A stretch of DNA of 64,000 nt from Branchipolynoe longqiensis (lineage: Eukaryota; Annelida; Polychaeta; Phyllodocida; Polynoidae), in contig CM059187.1 of the NCBI GenBank assembly GCA_030323885.1, positions 122,479,593 through 122,543,592 on the forward strand, written 5' to 3'. The translations under genes and the position numbers were made by a program. This document shows, piece by piece, positions 9,969 to 19,100 of this stretch; the stretch's first letter is position 1; every line of letters begins with the position of its first letter. A model generated the notes under the pieces. The model was given only the letters and a program-made list of their open reading frames with translations. It was not told the DNA's origin and ran no database searches.

Positions 9969-10527
9969 TACCAAATAGTGGTTAAGTATTATGGACATTC
10001 TGATCACTAATCCGCTGTTAATCGGCATTGCCAATACGCATCATCATTCTCCACTGATGCTTCGCCATGTACGAGTTGTTAATAGCATGTTTTTATGTGC
10101 CTACCTTCCACATTTCATATTACTTTTGATGGTTTTTACCAACTTTGGTCACTTCAACCAGAGCGGCATCCATTTTGAGTCACATTTAACCGCAAGTGTT
10201 GTTAACTCCATCATTAGATCGTGCCACCGATATAGTTTACCGCATAATGCTACAGATGGATTCCAACACATGGCGACACTATATTGAAATGGGACCGTGC
10301 AGGAGCCCGGAATCATAGCTTTATGCCATGCAAAGCGTGTGTTAAACTAGTATATATACACACACTTTGGTTTATGCGTATCGTGCTTTACGAGTACTTC
10401 GTCTCTTTACATTGCAGACGGTTTTCCAAGCAAATGCAAATGTTTCTTGACCTATTTATTTGACCATGTTCATGATGGTCGGTGTGTATTGCAGTGTAGG
10501 CTGAGGCTAAATATAGCACGAGGTGCA
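9969..10527. other. Unassigned single-copy-looking DNA
   Basis: The 98-aa frame at 9991-10287 (Met-Asp-Ile-Leu start, His/Leu-rich) has no motif I recognise and no detectable relatives in the window. Nothing else is seen. Confidence 0.35.
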
Positions 10528-10780
10528 TTTTTTTTTTTTTTGGTAAAGTATTTATTAATCTGAATATGACATTTGTCAGCGCTGGAGCATTGGTCTTCCA
10601 GCCATCTTACTATTGGAATTGACATTCTAAATAATCTAAGTTTGGTCAGTGCTGTATTAGTCACAGCACCGATTATGTAGAATTAAGGGAGTGGCTCCTG
10701 CTCTATAATGTACCGCACCAGTCACTGCGGTTCATGCAAAAATGGGGAGCAGCACCAAGTAGAAGATGTATACTCGGGGC
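10528..10780 (-). pseudogene. Possible retrocopy 3' end with poly(A)
   Basis: On the minus strand an AATAAA signal (complement of 10551-10556) lies about 10 nt before an A-run of 14 (10528-10541). This is the layout of a polyadenylated transcript copied into DNA. The sequence upstream on that strand to about 10780 has no recognised reading frame, so it may be a 3' UTR of a processed copy or a LINE tail. The 5' limit is not defined. Confidence 0.4.
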
Positions 10781-11058
10781 AACTCAAACAATCATTACGG
10801 GTTACATTTCTTCTCTTATAAAACAAGCTAAGTTTATAGTTGACAAGACATTTTGTCTGTCTTATGTAATGTTCAATGTGTTTAAACAGATTGATAGTTG
10901 TGTAGGATGTTCAGTGTGTTGATGGCTTTTTCATGATGGTTAAGGGTAGTGGCAGGGGAGGGGGGCCCCTTGGGGTGGGTGGCAGAGGAGAAAAACCCAC
11001 AGGAGAGCAAGCGAGGATGCGGGGGGGAGGGGGCAGGAGCTCAGGGCTTTGCTAGTAA

Positions 11059-11244
11059 TTACTGCAGTGGTCGTTCAAGGGCCTGAATAACCAGGTGGGC
11101 TCTATATGCATTTTTGAAGGCAAGTATTGTTTGTGTTTCTCTGACTCTGATAGGTAGGTCATTCCACATGACACTACCTTTGTAGATTGGTGCTCCGGTA
11201 TATATATTTGTTGAAGGGTGTGGTACATTGAGTAGTGTGGTGAT
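11059..11244 (-). pseudogene. LINE reverse-transcriptase C-terminal remnant
   Basis: Minus-strand frame of about 61 codons ending in TAA (complement of 11059-11061). It contains MWNDLPIRVRETQTILAFK, then NAYRAHLVIQ and a short tail. The pattern W-N-x-L-P followed by a hydrophobic helix with FK is typical of the extreme C-terminus of non-LTR retrotransposon ORF2 proteins. It is closed upstream by TGA at about 11245. A neighbouring frame upstream carries NHHTTQCTTPFNKYIPEHQ, which suggests a frameshift. The catalytic RT part is absent, so this is a 5'-truncated dead copy. Confidence 0.7.
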
Positions 11245-11393
11245 TCAAAATGCTGTGCCCGTCACTGGCATAGATGGGTCTCATACCAAAAGGGTTGTAC
11301 CATTCGGTTAAAGTTACACAATCTGATCAATCTATAACACTCACAAAACCAAAACACTTGACTAAATTAGATCCTACATATCCTACTTAGAAC

Positions 11394-11716
11394 AGCGGGC
11401 GCGGTGACTGAATCGGTAGAGCGCAGGCCTCCCGCGTGGGAGATCGGGAGTTTGATTCTCGGTCGAGTCAAACCAATGACTTACAACTTTTATGTTGCAA
11501 CTTGTTACTTCATAGCTTGGCGCTTAGCATTAATGGGTTAGGGCAAGGACTGGTTGGCTCAATGTCAGGATAATGTGACTGAGTGGGATATCAAGTCACG
11601 GTCCTGGGGGGCCTGAATTCCCGTGCTGAATGACTATGGACTGGCAAAATCGATAGCTGTTCTGATATGACCTTAGATGTTGCTCGGACATAAAATTCCA
11701 GCAAGCAAGCAACCTA
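11394..11716 (+). mobile_element. SINE-B, short-head subfamily
   Basis: Head GACTGAATCGGTAGAGCGCA with B box-like GAGTTTGATTCTC, then body (ACTTGTTACTTCATAGC, GGATAATGTGACTGAGTGGG) and end (TGATATGACCTTAGATGTTG) with tail CAAGCAAGCAACC. Confidence 0.9.
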
Positions 11717-11920
11717 CTCAGAAACGGGTGGACATATTAAACATGATTGCTGCCTCGAAGGAATATTAAATCAGTTTATTAGAACCTGCTACTACTGTCT
11801 ACACACGGTAATGTTCAACATTTCACAGTGCACAAAAACATTATTTTGGATGATTGTTTTACTTCAAAAGTCTCGCAAGATATTTATTTCTAATTAAGGC
11901 TTCTCCAAGCTAAAGATAAT

Positions 11921-12101
11921 GTCGTGGGGGTGATGAAAATGGGGAATATTGCGCCTAGAGTGGGACTCGAACCCACATCTCTTTGCATTCCGGGCCAGTG
12001 TGCTAACCATTACACCACCTAGGCTCCCTGATATCAACACACTACCCATGCCTAGCTGTCTATGTGGCCCCTTGCCTGAGAGGTCAGTGCAGACCACTAC
12101 A
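11921..12101 (-). mobile_element. SINE-A monomer
   Basis: The reverse complement carries the tRNA-like head (A box GGTGTAATGGTTAGC, B box GGTTCGAGTCC) and the leader AGTGCAGACC in reverse. It starts and stops at the same points as the last unit of the dimers, so a ~181-bp monomer exists alone. An antisense frame covering it is not a gene. Confidence 0.88.
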
Positions 12102-12157
12102 CTAATATTAATATATAATTATCAAGGTGGCATATTTATTTTAAATGTTACAGATTA

Positions 12158-12469
12158 AGCTTACATTCCTTACACGCGGTATGCGGCATGCGAATGCGAA
12201 TGCGAATGCGAATGCGGCAAAAAATGGAAACGCCTAGAAGTCAATGAGGGTCATTCCTTACACGCGGTATGTGGCATACGGCATGTGGCATGCGAATGCG
12301 AATGTGAACTGAATCGGTCCATGTAGCCATCGGTGCGGCATGCGGCATGCGAATACCATAGACAGCAGTGTTAGAGAAACCTGACACTATGTGTGGGTGT
12401 GGGTGTGGGTGAAAGGACCCAACCCGTTCGCATACCGCATGCCGCATACCGCGTGTATGGAATCTAACC
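12158..12469 (+). mobile_element. Harbinger-type MITE with GCGGCATGC arrays
   Basis: About 312 bp, bordered by TTA at 12155-12157 and 12470-12472. The ends AGCTTACATTCCTTACACGC and GCGTGTATGGAATCTAACC are inverted. Subterminal arrays of GAATGC and GCGGCATGC match the larger element at 14456, including CATGTAGCCATCGGTGCGGC. A TTA duplication and matching ends indicate a PIF/Harbinger-mobilised MITE. Confidence 0.82.
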
Positions 12470-12555
12470 TTAAGCTGAAAACCATCGGATTGTGCCACTT
12501 TTAACAGTGACCTATTAACTGTGCACTCCTACTAGTTATTCCGTCTCCCTCTATG

Positions 12556-13555
12556 AGAGTAAACGCGGTGGCAGAATAAGTAAGAACACAGGCTTCCCGT
12601 GAGGAAGGTCGGGCAGTAGAATCCACCTGACTCAACCCACTGACTTACCAAATGCATAATTGTCATACCACCTAGTCTGGATACGGTGTCACAGAACCTA
12701 GTGACCCGCCCCATTGATTAGAATAGGACAAGGACTGGTTTGCTCAATATCAGGATAATGTGACTGAGTGCGACATAGGCCCCTTTCAACGTTTATAAAC
12801 ATTATGTATTTGTGCGCACCTTGGCTGCAGAACGAACACACACTGCCATTGAGTTTGCCGACACGCGCAGTGCAATGCGTCGATTTTATTCAAAATTAAT
12901 AGAAATAGAGAACCCTAACCTTATCAATTTAATACAATCTTTTCGTTGAATATTTTTTCTTTTTTTTTTGGTCCATTAGTTGTTTAAGCAGGGGAAATTT
13001 CAGTCATAGACGACTGGTCTTCCTCATTCCACTGCTGGTCAATAGAAAGCCCGAGCCTACACTTTTACCGACCCAAGGGATGTTTAACCTCCCACACCAC
13101 ATAGACATGGTATGAGAGCAACCAGCCTTTGATGACACTGTAAGTTATACACAGCGGTGGAAATCCAAATTGGCATAGCTGGGAGCATGGGGAATCGAAC
13201 CACCGACCCTCAGATTAGGAGTCTGACCTAGAAAAAAGTCAGAAACTCTAAACACTCTGCCACGGAGAACGCCGTTCTTTATGTGTGCCAAGCGGTTTGT
13301 TTCTAGCTGGTGTACTTTGAAAGATTGCTCACAGCCATTGAGTTTACAGTGTGACCGTGTGTCGTCCTGCGCCCAAGCTGCATGCGCACTGGCCTAAATA
13401 CCTATGCTGACGTCATATGAAATAGGTCTATTAGGTCATGGTATCAGCGGCCTATTCTCCTAGTTAGGCAGCATTATAAAGTCGCCATGAGTGTGCATAC
13501 ATATGACATGATATGATATGATGCGTTGCTAGAATGTAAAACCCCAACAATCAAA
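12556..13555 (+). mobile_element. SINE-B copy split by a ~650-bp insertion
   Basis: The head and first half run 12556-12772, ending GGATAATGTGACTGAGTGCG. The body resumes about 13430 with AGGTCATGGTATCAGCGGCC and CATTATAAAGTCGCCATGAG and ends near 13555. The interval between carries SINE-D plus flanking DNA that has CCATTGAGTTT words on both sides. I could not fix the terminal repeats of the insertion. Confidence 0.78.
12952..13276 (-). mobile_element. SINE-D, tRNA-headed with A-rich tail
   Basis: On the minus strand, a head near 13276-13190 has CCGTGGCAGAGTGTTTAGAG (A-box region) and GGTGGTTCGATTCCCC (B box). A ~200-bp body with GTGGGAGGTTAAACATCC follows, and the element ends in an A-rich run (complement of 12956-12970). 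One full copy only in this window. Confidence 0.72.
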
Positions 13556-13603
13556 TAAACAAATCTTCCATGAGATAAGGTCCTGAAAAATGAATGCACT
13601 AAA

Positions 13604-13825
13604 TCTTCGGGTTGCCAACCTTGGAAAATGAAAAACCAGAAGACCTTAGGAAAATGTCAAAATCTTAGATACTCTGTAATGCATTTTGGACACAATAATC
13701 CAGAAGATTTATATAATATTACTATATTAGTTGCCAACATTGGAAAAGGAAAACACCCGACGGTCGGACATAAAATACTGTACGCCTTAGGCTTAAGGCG
13801 AAACCGTAAGGGTTGGCATCCCTGA
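13604..13825 (+). mobile_element. hAT-like MITE
   Basis: The left CGGGTTGCCAACCTTGG and right GGGTTGGCATCCCTG are imperfect inverted repeats starting like the hAT consensus CAGGG. The flanks AAATCTT and AAATGTT resemble a mutated target duplication. An internal near-repeat (GTTGCCAACATTGGAAAA at about 13730) mirrors the left end. Confidence 0.5.
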
Positions 13826-14452
13826 AATGTTTATTCATCACTGAAAAAAAAAAGAATCAGTGATATCTTACGTCGATGTTGGTACACAGGGCTTCAAAGG
13901 TAGCCTCCAAGGGATCTGTGATATATGGTACAATTAGGTCGTTCAATAATAATATTAAAATGATTTTAAAATGTTGTCATCAAATGTTAGTACCTAATAA
14001 CATGATAATTGAGGCCAGCATCTTCGTCCATAGCGATGGACAATTACCTGTCCGTGGCATATCCCCATAAATAATGGGAGCACTGCCATAAACAGGCAAT
14101 TAACAGTTTCACTGCCACAATGGCCTAACTCTCTGAATAATTTACTTGAGTGGCTATACTTCTAGGTTAATAGTGGAACTCTGTAATAGGTGAGCAAAAA
14201 TGTGCTGAAACTTTAAAGGGATTTATTTAATAGAATAGTGTCTGTTGTTTAGAGTTGAGATTGCGGATAATATCATATATATTTCAGTATGTAACTATTT
14301 ACTATATAAACCATGAAAAAAGGTTGTGTAAATACCTATATACCTGTAACACTTACGGTCCGAAGACCAGTGCTACGGCACTGACAACAAATATATATGT
14401 ATAACAAATCAGTTACCCCCAACAAATATAATGTAATAGCTGTCAAGCAGAT
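13826..14452. other. Unassigned AT-rich DNA
   Basis: No gene, RNA or window family is seen. Two short frames (62-65 aa) lack recognisable features. Confidence 0.4.
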
Positions 14453-14638
14453 TTAAGCGTGCATTCCTTACACGCTGTATGCGGTATGCGGCATGCGGTA
14501 TGCGGTATGCGAATGGCTTGATTCCTTACACGCGGCATGCGGCATGCAGCATGCGGCATGCAGCATGCGGCATGCCGCGAGGTATATTAAAGCCCATGTG
14601 GTTATCATTCATTCTTTCAATGTCGTTGCTGTAGAAAC

Positions 14639-14758
14639 ATGGCAAATCAGTCAAAGTTGCTGGAGGCTCTACTGCAGATGGAGGAGGAAGATAATACAAT
14701 CATTGCTCTGGCATATCAATTGCTTCACAAGAAGAAGAAACATACTCGCCCACAAGTT
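14639..14758 (+). pseudogene. Probable N-terminus of Harbinger transposase, truncated
   Basis: The frame starts at an ATG at 14639. It reads an acidic segment (LLQMEEEDNTIIALAYQLL) and then a run of lysines followed by HTRP. Harbinger transposases often begin with a similar acidic stretch and a poly-basic run before an (R/K)P-W motif. Here the frame passes into antisense MADF sequence at about 14750, so no catalytic domain remains. The family match is by resemblance only. Confidence 0.45.
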
Positions 14759-14875
14759 GAACATCCGTTGAGCATCTTTATGTTCAGGACACGCTGGATC
14801 ATAAAGGATGGCATTTCTTCGCACCAACTCAATGAATCTCTCACAATTGTCATCGCTTATAGCACTCTTGGGCAT
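14741..14875 (-). pseudogene. MADF-domain N-terminal fragment
   Basis: From a Met at 14873-14875 the minus strand reads CERFIELVRRNAILYDPACP, then EHKDAQRMFNLWASM. The pattern (F/L)IELVR..x-LYD....P-(E/D)-x-KD...x-LW is the first half of a MADF (Adf-1-type Myb/SANT) domain, which binds DNA. After LWASM the frame enters the other gene's antisense, so the third helix is missing. In Harbinger elements the partner MADF/Myb-like protein helps bring the transposase to DNA. That role is inferred here. Confidence 0.75.
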
Positions 14876-15360
14876 CCTGAGCGAATTTTGAAGGAGGTGA
14901 TGTGATGTGGTGTGCAGTGTGCAGTGTGCAATGTGCGATGTGGAGTGAGCTTCTGCAGTGGTCAAGTGTGGCCTAGTTTGGCCCTGCAGTGACATCCCAG
15001 TGGGTGACCAGCTCACCAGCATATGGTAGCATTTTTAGTTCTGACATGTTTACATATGATGTTTACCTATCACAAATCCCACACCTGTCCGTCTCCCGGG
15101 TGACCACCTCCTCTCAGCACCCTTGTGTCCGTAATTATCAATCGCCTCCTCCTGTCTTAAACCAATTGACAAATGCAACTGATGGTTTTCTATTCGCATA
15201 CCGCGTGCCGCATGCCGCACCGATGGCTACATGGACCGATTGAGTTGTCGCATTCGCATTCACATTCGCATACCACGTGTAAGGAATGTAGCCCATAGGC
15301 TTCAAGGCATTTCGATTTTTTGTCGCATTCACATACCGCATGTAAGGAATGTACCCTTTA

Positions 15361-15716
15361 TGTTATTTTATTGCTACAAATGATTAACACATTTACAATC
15401 CCACCCACCACTTCATTAGTACCGTCATTATTTTATCCTTTATCACTTCTGTTTATTTCCACCACCACACACACACTCTTCAACAGGAACTTACCTAACA
15501 CCAGGTAGTAATATTCATATATATCCACAATGAATCCATATTTAGTACTATTGCATACTTTATGTTTAATACATTGTGTCCATAATCTCATGGAGTGTCT
15601 GTAGTTTATTCTTAATCTCCCAGCCTTTGTTGAGATTTAAATCTCTAACATTTCCGAAAGATATATGCATTGTGACTTATTAGAAGCAGGTGCCATCCGG
15701 TAATGGAGTCCATAAA
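15361..15716. other. Unassigned AT-rich DNA
   Basis: No feature is recognised. A CACCACCACACACACAC run lies near 15462. Confidence 0.35.
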
Positions 15717-15845
15717 TGGAGGCCCGAATCAGGAAGAGTGCTGACTTCCCATGTGGAAGGTTGTGGGTTCAAATCCCGGTCGAATCAAATCAACAACTTA
15801 GAAACTTGATACTTGTTGCTACGAACTTCATGCTCGGTCTTTCCT
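15717..15845 (+). mobile_element. SINE-B head and 5' body only
   Basis: GGCCCGAATCAGGAAGAGTG, B box GGGTTCAAATCCC, GTCGAATCAAATCAACAACT, TTGATACTTGTTGCTACG. Truncated at about 15845. Confidence 0.75.
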
Positions 15846-16056
15846 ACACTAACCTTTGACACCCATCTGCAGTGGGCTAGCAATTGTATTTCCGGGGAAT
15901 TCCTGGTATTTTCCTAATATTTCACATTTGCTATCTAAGCACACTGTATAATTCATATGTCAGGTAGTGCCGCTCTACGCAATATTAGATCAGCCACATT
16001 CACCATGTTCTTTCCACGCGTAGCATTCTGCAGTGACCTCTCAGGCAAGGTGCAAG

Positions 16057-16699
16057 GTACATATGAAAGATCTCCGCGATTCCGCGGATTTCCGCCATGT
16101 GTTATAGTTACCGATTAATGTTGAACAAAATTCCAAGAATCAGGACGTATAAGAAAAAAAATTGGGTAGTTTGAATCCCGTTCTTATATAACCTTAGATG
16201 TTGCTAGAACATAAAGCCCAAAGAAGAAAGTGTTTGGTATAGGCAATAATATAACCACAACAAAGACAGTTGAAACCTGCAGGGATGAAAGATCTCCGCG
16301 TTTCCGCCGATTTCTGGGATTTTTCAATCCCGCAGCACCATCAGCGTAGATCTGTACTAATACGTGGTGCAGATGCCACAGCATAATCAGCGTATACCAC
16401 TAATAAATGCTTCAAATGGCGCAGCACTATCAGCGTATACCAATATATATGAAACCCGACTTCCGGAATTTTTCCGCGATTCCCTGACAGTGTTAATCCC
16501 ATGGGAGAATATCAGCATTTCCGCTTTTTTTCCCAGAAATCACTTTCATCCCTGAACTTGACTTCCAGAATTTTCCTGCGATTCCCTGACAGTGCTAAAC
16601 CTATGGACGAAAATCCGCCTTCTTGCGGAAATGTGCTGTCGATGTAAAAACGAAAGCTTGATTTTCCGCGATTTTTGCCGGACACCACTTTCATCCCTG
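16057..16699 (+). mobile_element. MITE-2, outer copy containing an inner copy
   Basis: The left part 16057-16279 matches the copy at 3222 (ATGAAAGATCTCCGCG, AATCCCGTTCTTATATAACC, GTTGAAACCTG). The right part 16555-16699 resumes with CTTGACTTCCAGAATTTTCC and ends CACTTTCATCCCTG. The left tip is damaged. Confidence 0.78.
16280..16554 (+). mobile_element. MITE-2, inner copy
   Basis: Runs from CAGGGATGAAAGATCTCCGC to CACTTTCATCCCTG. The flanks AACCTG (16274-16279) and AACTTG (16555-16560) look like a 6-bp target duplication with one change. The middle holds a ~35-bp internal repeat containing GCAGCAC.ATCAGCGTA (about 16332, 16378 and 16420). Confidence 0.78.
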
Positions 16700-16845
16700 C
16701 ACCGTAGGTGGCGATAGGGTGATTACATCAGGGAGCCTAGATAGTCTAATGGTTAGGATGGTAACCCCTGAATAGCGAAAAGTGTAGGTTCAAATCCTGT
16801 CCTAACCACGTTGTTTCCTTTGTTTCCATCACCCTCATGACACTA

Positions 16846-17406
16846 TGTAAAATATTCCGATTTACGGCATAGGGGGGAATGCAAATGTTCTATTACTGAT
16901 CGGTGTACGCGACCAAGCGCATGTATGTATATATATGTAAGGGTTGGTGCTGCCTGAGTGGGATGTAAATAGACATAGTGGAGCTGGCAGGGCTGGGTGT
17001 AACTGCACTCAGGGCCTACCCCCTCCCCCTCTGCTGGGGTAGTGATCACCACACTCAAGGGTCAAGGTTGATGGTGGCCATGGGGGGCCATACAGCTTGG
17101 TGGTAGTGGCCGGGGGACCAGAAATGCTGGATCCGTATTGGTAGGGCCAAGAATGCTTGTTTCCCATTCAGGGAAAGGGGTGGCGTGATACTCTACAATG
17201 AACCCATGTACCCATATAAATAATAAACCAGAGGGCTTGACTCTCTCTCTCTCCTCCTTTACACTTTATACTCTTCCTTTCTCTTTGTTTGTATTGATTT
17301 CACTATAGCCTGCCTACACAACCACAGATTCGAGCTTTAGCCATTTTACAAAACTGGTGACCCCGACGAGACGATTAATTGAGTAAGTGGACTTAGCCAT
17401 TTTACA
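16846..17406 (+). mobile_element. Collapsed LTR retrotransposon: 5' LTR, PBS, 3' LTR stub
   Basis: The 5' LTR is 16846-17350 (TGTAAAATATTCCG to CCATTTTACA). At 17355-17373 follows TGGTGACCCCGACGAGACG, a primer-binding site of the TGGTGACCCCGACG type. About 20 bp later only the last 14 bp of an LTR (TTAGCCATTTTACA, 17393-17406) remain. ACTA precedes the element (16842-16845) and follows it (17407-17410), so the outer borders are original. The internal region and nearly all of the 3' LTR have been deleted. No gag or pol is left, so the clade is not assignable. Confidence 0.85.
17355..17373 (+). promoter_or_regulatory. Retrotransposon primer-binding site
   Basis: TGGTGACCCCGACGAGACG lies 4 bp after the LTR end. 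Starting with TGG, it is complementary to a tRNA 3' CCA end. The tRNA is not identified. Confidence 0.8.
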
Positions 17407-17503
17407 ACTAGTTCCATCATCAGGATCCTGTAAAGCTAGGATTTGTAATGTTGATGAACCTAGCCTGAAAATATGTGTGCATTGCCTGTATATATATATA
17501 TAT

Positions 17504-17720
17504 ATATATAGTTCCGGTCGCAAGTGACAAAATGGTAGCGGCGGAAGTATGGTTCGGCGGTGGTGGAGCCACCGGTAGCCGTATGAGTAGGAAGCAAATA
17601 CATTCAGAGAGCCCATTGGCTAATAATATAGTCTAGGAATATTATAATATAATAAAACATACAAAATCCCTTAAGCAGCTTTATACTCGCATAATGCGTA
17701 TACATCACATATAAATGCAT
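17504..17720 (-). repeat. TA-flanked module, contiguous copy
   Basis: Read on the minus strand: GATGTATACGCATTATGCGA, GTATAAAGCTGCTTAAGGGA, TTAGCCAATGGGCTCTCTGA, CTACCGGTGGCTCCACCACC, CACTTGCGACCGGAACTA. The same order occurs at 52105-53042 with an insertion. The (TA)n at 17488-17508 borders it. Confidence 0.72.
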
Positions 17721-17965
17721 TGCCTGTATATTTGTAATTATAAGCATTACACGACTTATGGATGGATGTAAATAACTAAAGAGACATCCAATTCCAGATG
17801 GGACAAGTGTAGTGTTCTACACTGACCTTTCAAGAATTTGGTTTGTTGTTTGTTTTACGTTCTAGCAACATCTAAGGTCATATAAGGACGGACCTCCCAG
17901 GGAAGGAGCCACATATATAGATAGGTGTGCATATTGTGATTACATGCAGGAGTCTAGGCGTAACA
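17721..17965 (+). mobile_element. SINE-A remnant with a SINE-B tail inserted
   Basis: The SINE-A spacer (ATTGCCTGTATA, TAAGCATTACACGACTTA) and leader (GTGTAGTGTTCTACACTGAC) are broken at about 17838-17888. The break holds the minus-strand SINE-B end TTTTACGTTCTAGCAACATC + TAAGGTCATATAAGGACGG. The leader resumes as ACCTCCCAGGGAAGGAGCCA. Confidence 0.68.
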
Positions 17966-18047
17966 CCCCAACACATTAACAAACACAGGGGTAGCCTAAT
18001 TGTTTACAAAAAGATGCTAGCCCCGGAATGGCAACGAGTTCGAATCC

Positions 18048-18453
18048 CACAGTGACCTTAAAACCATGATTGACACTACAATCATTCCTGAATAATAGGT
18101 CGTTCCATGATATACAACATATAAATACTTAGACTGTTAGTGCTTATACTGGCTCCTAAATAACTCATGGAGAATATGTTGTTCCATGATACGCAAAATA
18201 TAACGAGCCACAGTTGATGATAAGAATTGTGAATACATAAATTTGTAATTGTCATTTTACTACCCCTTTAACATTGGTACACCATCAACATAATCAACAC
18301 CATCAAAACTGAATGTATTTCCATTCACTATGTAATATATCCGACAATGAATGTCTGTGCACCCAAGTAATGTGATACCGAAAAAGAGACCTTTCCAAAC
18401 TTAGACCTCCAAATCTAAGCTCACTAAAGCCATCCTAGTGAAGTTTTACGTTT
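18048..18453 (-). repeat. Family L element, copy 1
   Basis: About 400 bp, present inverted at 24058-24466. Shared words are CCATGATTGACACTACAATC, TAATAGGTCGTTCCATGATA, TAAATAACTCATGGAGAATA and CACTAAAGCCATCCTAGTG. No terminal repeats or coding sequence are visible, so the type is unknown. Confidence 0.8.
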
Positions 18454-18482
18454 GTTTGTTTGTTGTTGTTTTACGTCCTAGG
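18447..18482 (-). mobile_element. SINE-B tail scrap
   Basis: GTTTGTTTGTTTGTTGTTGT followed by TTTACGTCCTAGG is the reverse of the SINE-B extreme 3' end. Confidence 0.55.
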
Positions 18483-18833
18483 TGCAATGTTCCCTTTGTT
18501 TGCATAGCCATGACCATTCATATAGTGCACTGCATAAACCGTTATCTGCTTATATATATAGGCTAGACCAGGCCCCTTTTACCCCAGGTCTAGAAACCAA
18601 TGCCTACACTGAAATGGGGATGGGCTGGGAGGTGGTGTCGGGGGCGGGTAGGTGAGGGCAAACTGAATTTCGCATTTGTCTCCTTCAGTGGCGGGAAAAG
18701 AATGAATATATCACTGTCCTTACACGGGTGGCTGGTGGTTATGGGCGGGTGGAGGGGCATGTGGTTTCTAGTGCTGCCCTACTTGAGTAGCTGACTACTG
18801 CCAATGTTGGCGCAGGACACCATCGGTAATACT
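18483..18833. other. Unassigned DNA
   Basis: CAATGTTCCCTTTG and CATAGCCATGACC recall the SINE-A post-head region. The remainder, including a 64-aa frame rich in Trp and Gly, matches nothing. Confidence 0.35.
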
Positions 18834-19078
18834 AGTAATGTGTAGTCGGTAAAGTGCTGGCTTTCTTCTCGTGGGGAGGCCGTGGGTTCGAACCCCCGAC
18901 AGAGTCAAGCGAATGAGTTACTAAATTGATGCCTGTCGCTGTTTAATGTTAACGCTCTGCATTACTAGGATAGGACAAGGACTGAGTTGTTCAGCATCGG
19001 GAGAATGTGACTGAGTGGGATATCGGGTCATGTTGGCCCGAACTTCCAGTGGGGCAGTACTATTAAGTCGGCAGGTAT
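18834..19078 (+). mobile_element. SINE-B, short head, 3' end missing
   Basis: TAGTCGGTAAAGTGCTGGC, B box GGTTCGAACCC, GAATGAGTTACTAAATTGAT, GGGAGAATGTGACTGAGTGG, GGGGCAGTACTATTAAGTCG. It runs straight into the 53-bp satellite. Confidence 0.85.
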
Positions 19079-19100
19079 GTATGTGCTGTTATAAGCATGT

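Larger units (their letters stand above)
14456..15357 (+). mobile_element. Internally deleted PIF/Harbinger element
   Basis: A 902-bp element lies between TTA (14453-14455) and TTA (15358-15360), the 3-bp duplication typical of PIF/Harbinger. The ends AGCGTGCATTCCTTACACGC and its counterpart AGGGTACATTCCTTACATGC (reverse complement) are inverted. Subterminal GCGGCATGC arrays flank both sides. Inside lies a head-to-head fusion of two partial genes: a plus-strand start at 14639 and a minus-strand MADF start at 14875. Harbinger elements normally encode a DDE transposase and a separate Myb/SANT-like (MADF) protein, so this looks like a copy whose middle was deleted. Confidence 0.82.
16024..17490 (+). 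mobile_element. SINE-A copy split by MITE-2 and LTR insertions
   Basis: The leader TGCAGTGACCTCTCAGGCAA ends at about 16056. The tRNA-like part resumes at 16703-16841 (AGCCTAGATAGTCTAATGGT, B box GGTTCAAATCC). The spacer resumes after 17410 (GATCCTGTAAAGCTAGG, GATGAACCTAGCC). The two interruptions are the MITE-2 cluster and the LTR element listed separately. Confidence 0.75.

Noticed and set aside
14639..14905. Complete 88-aa plus-strand gene
   Set aside because: After about 40 codons it reads the antisense of the MADF fragment, so only the N-terminal part is kept as a pseudogene.
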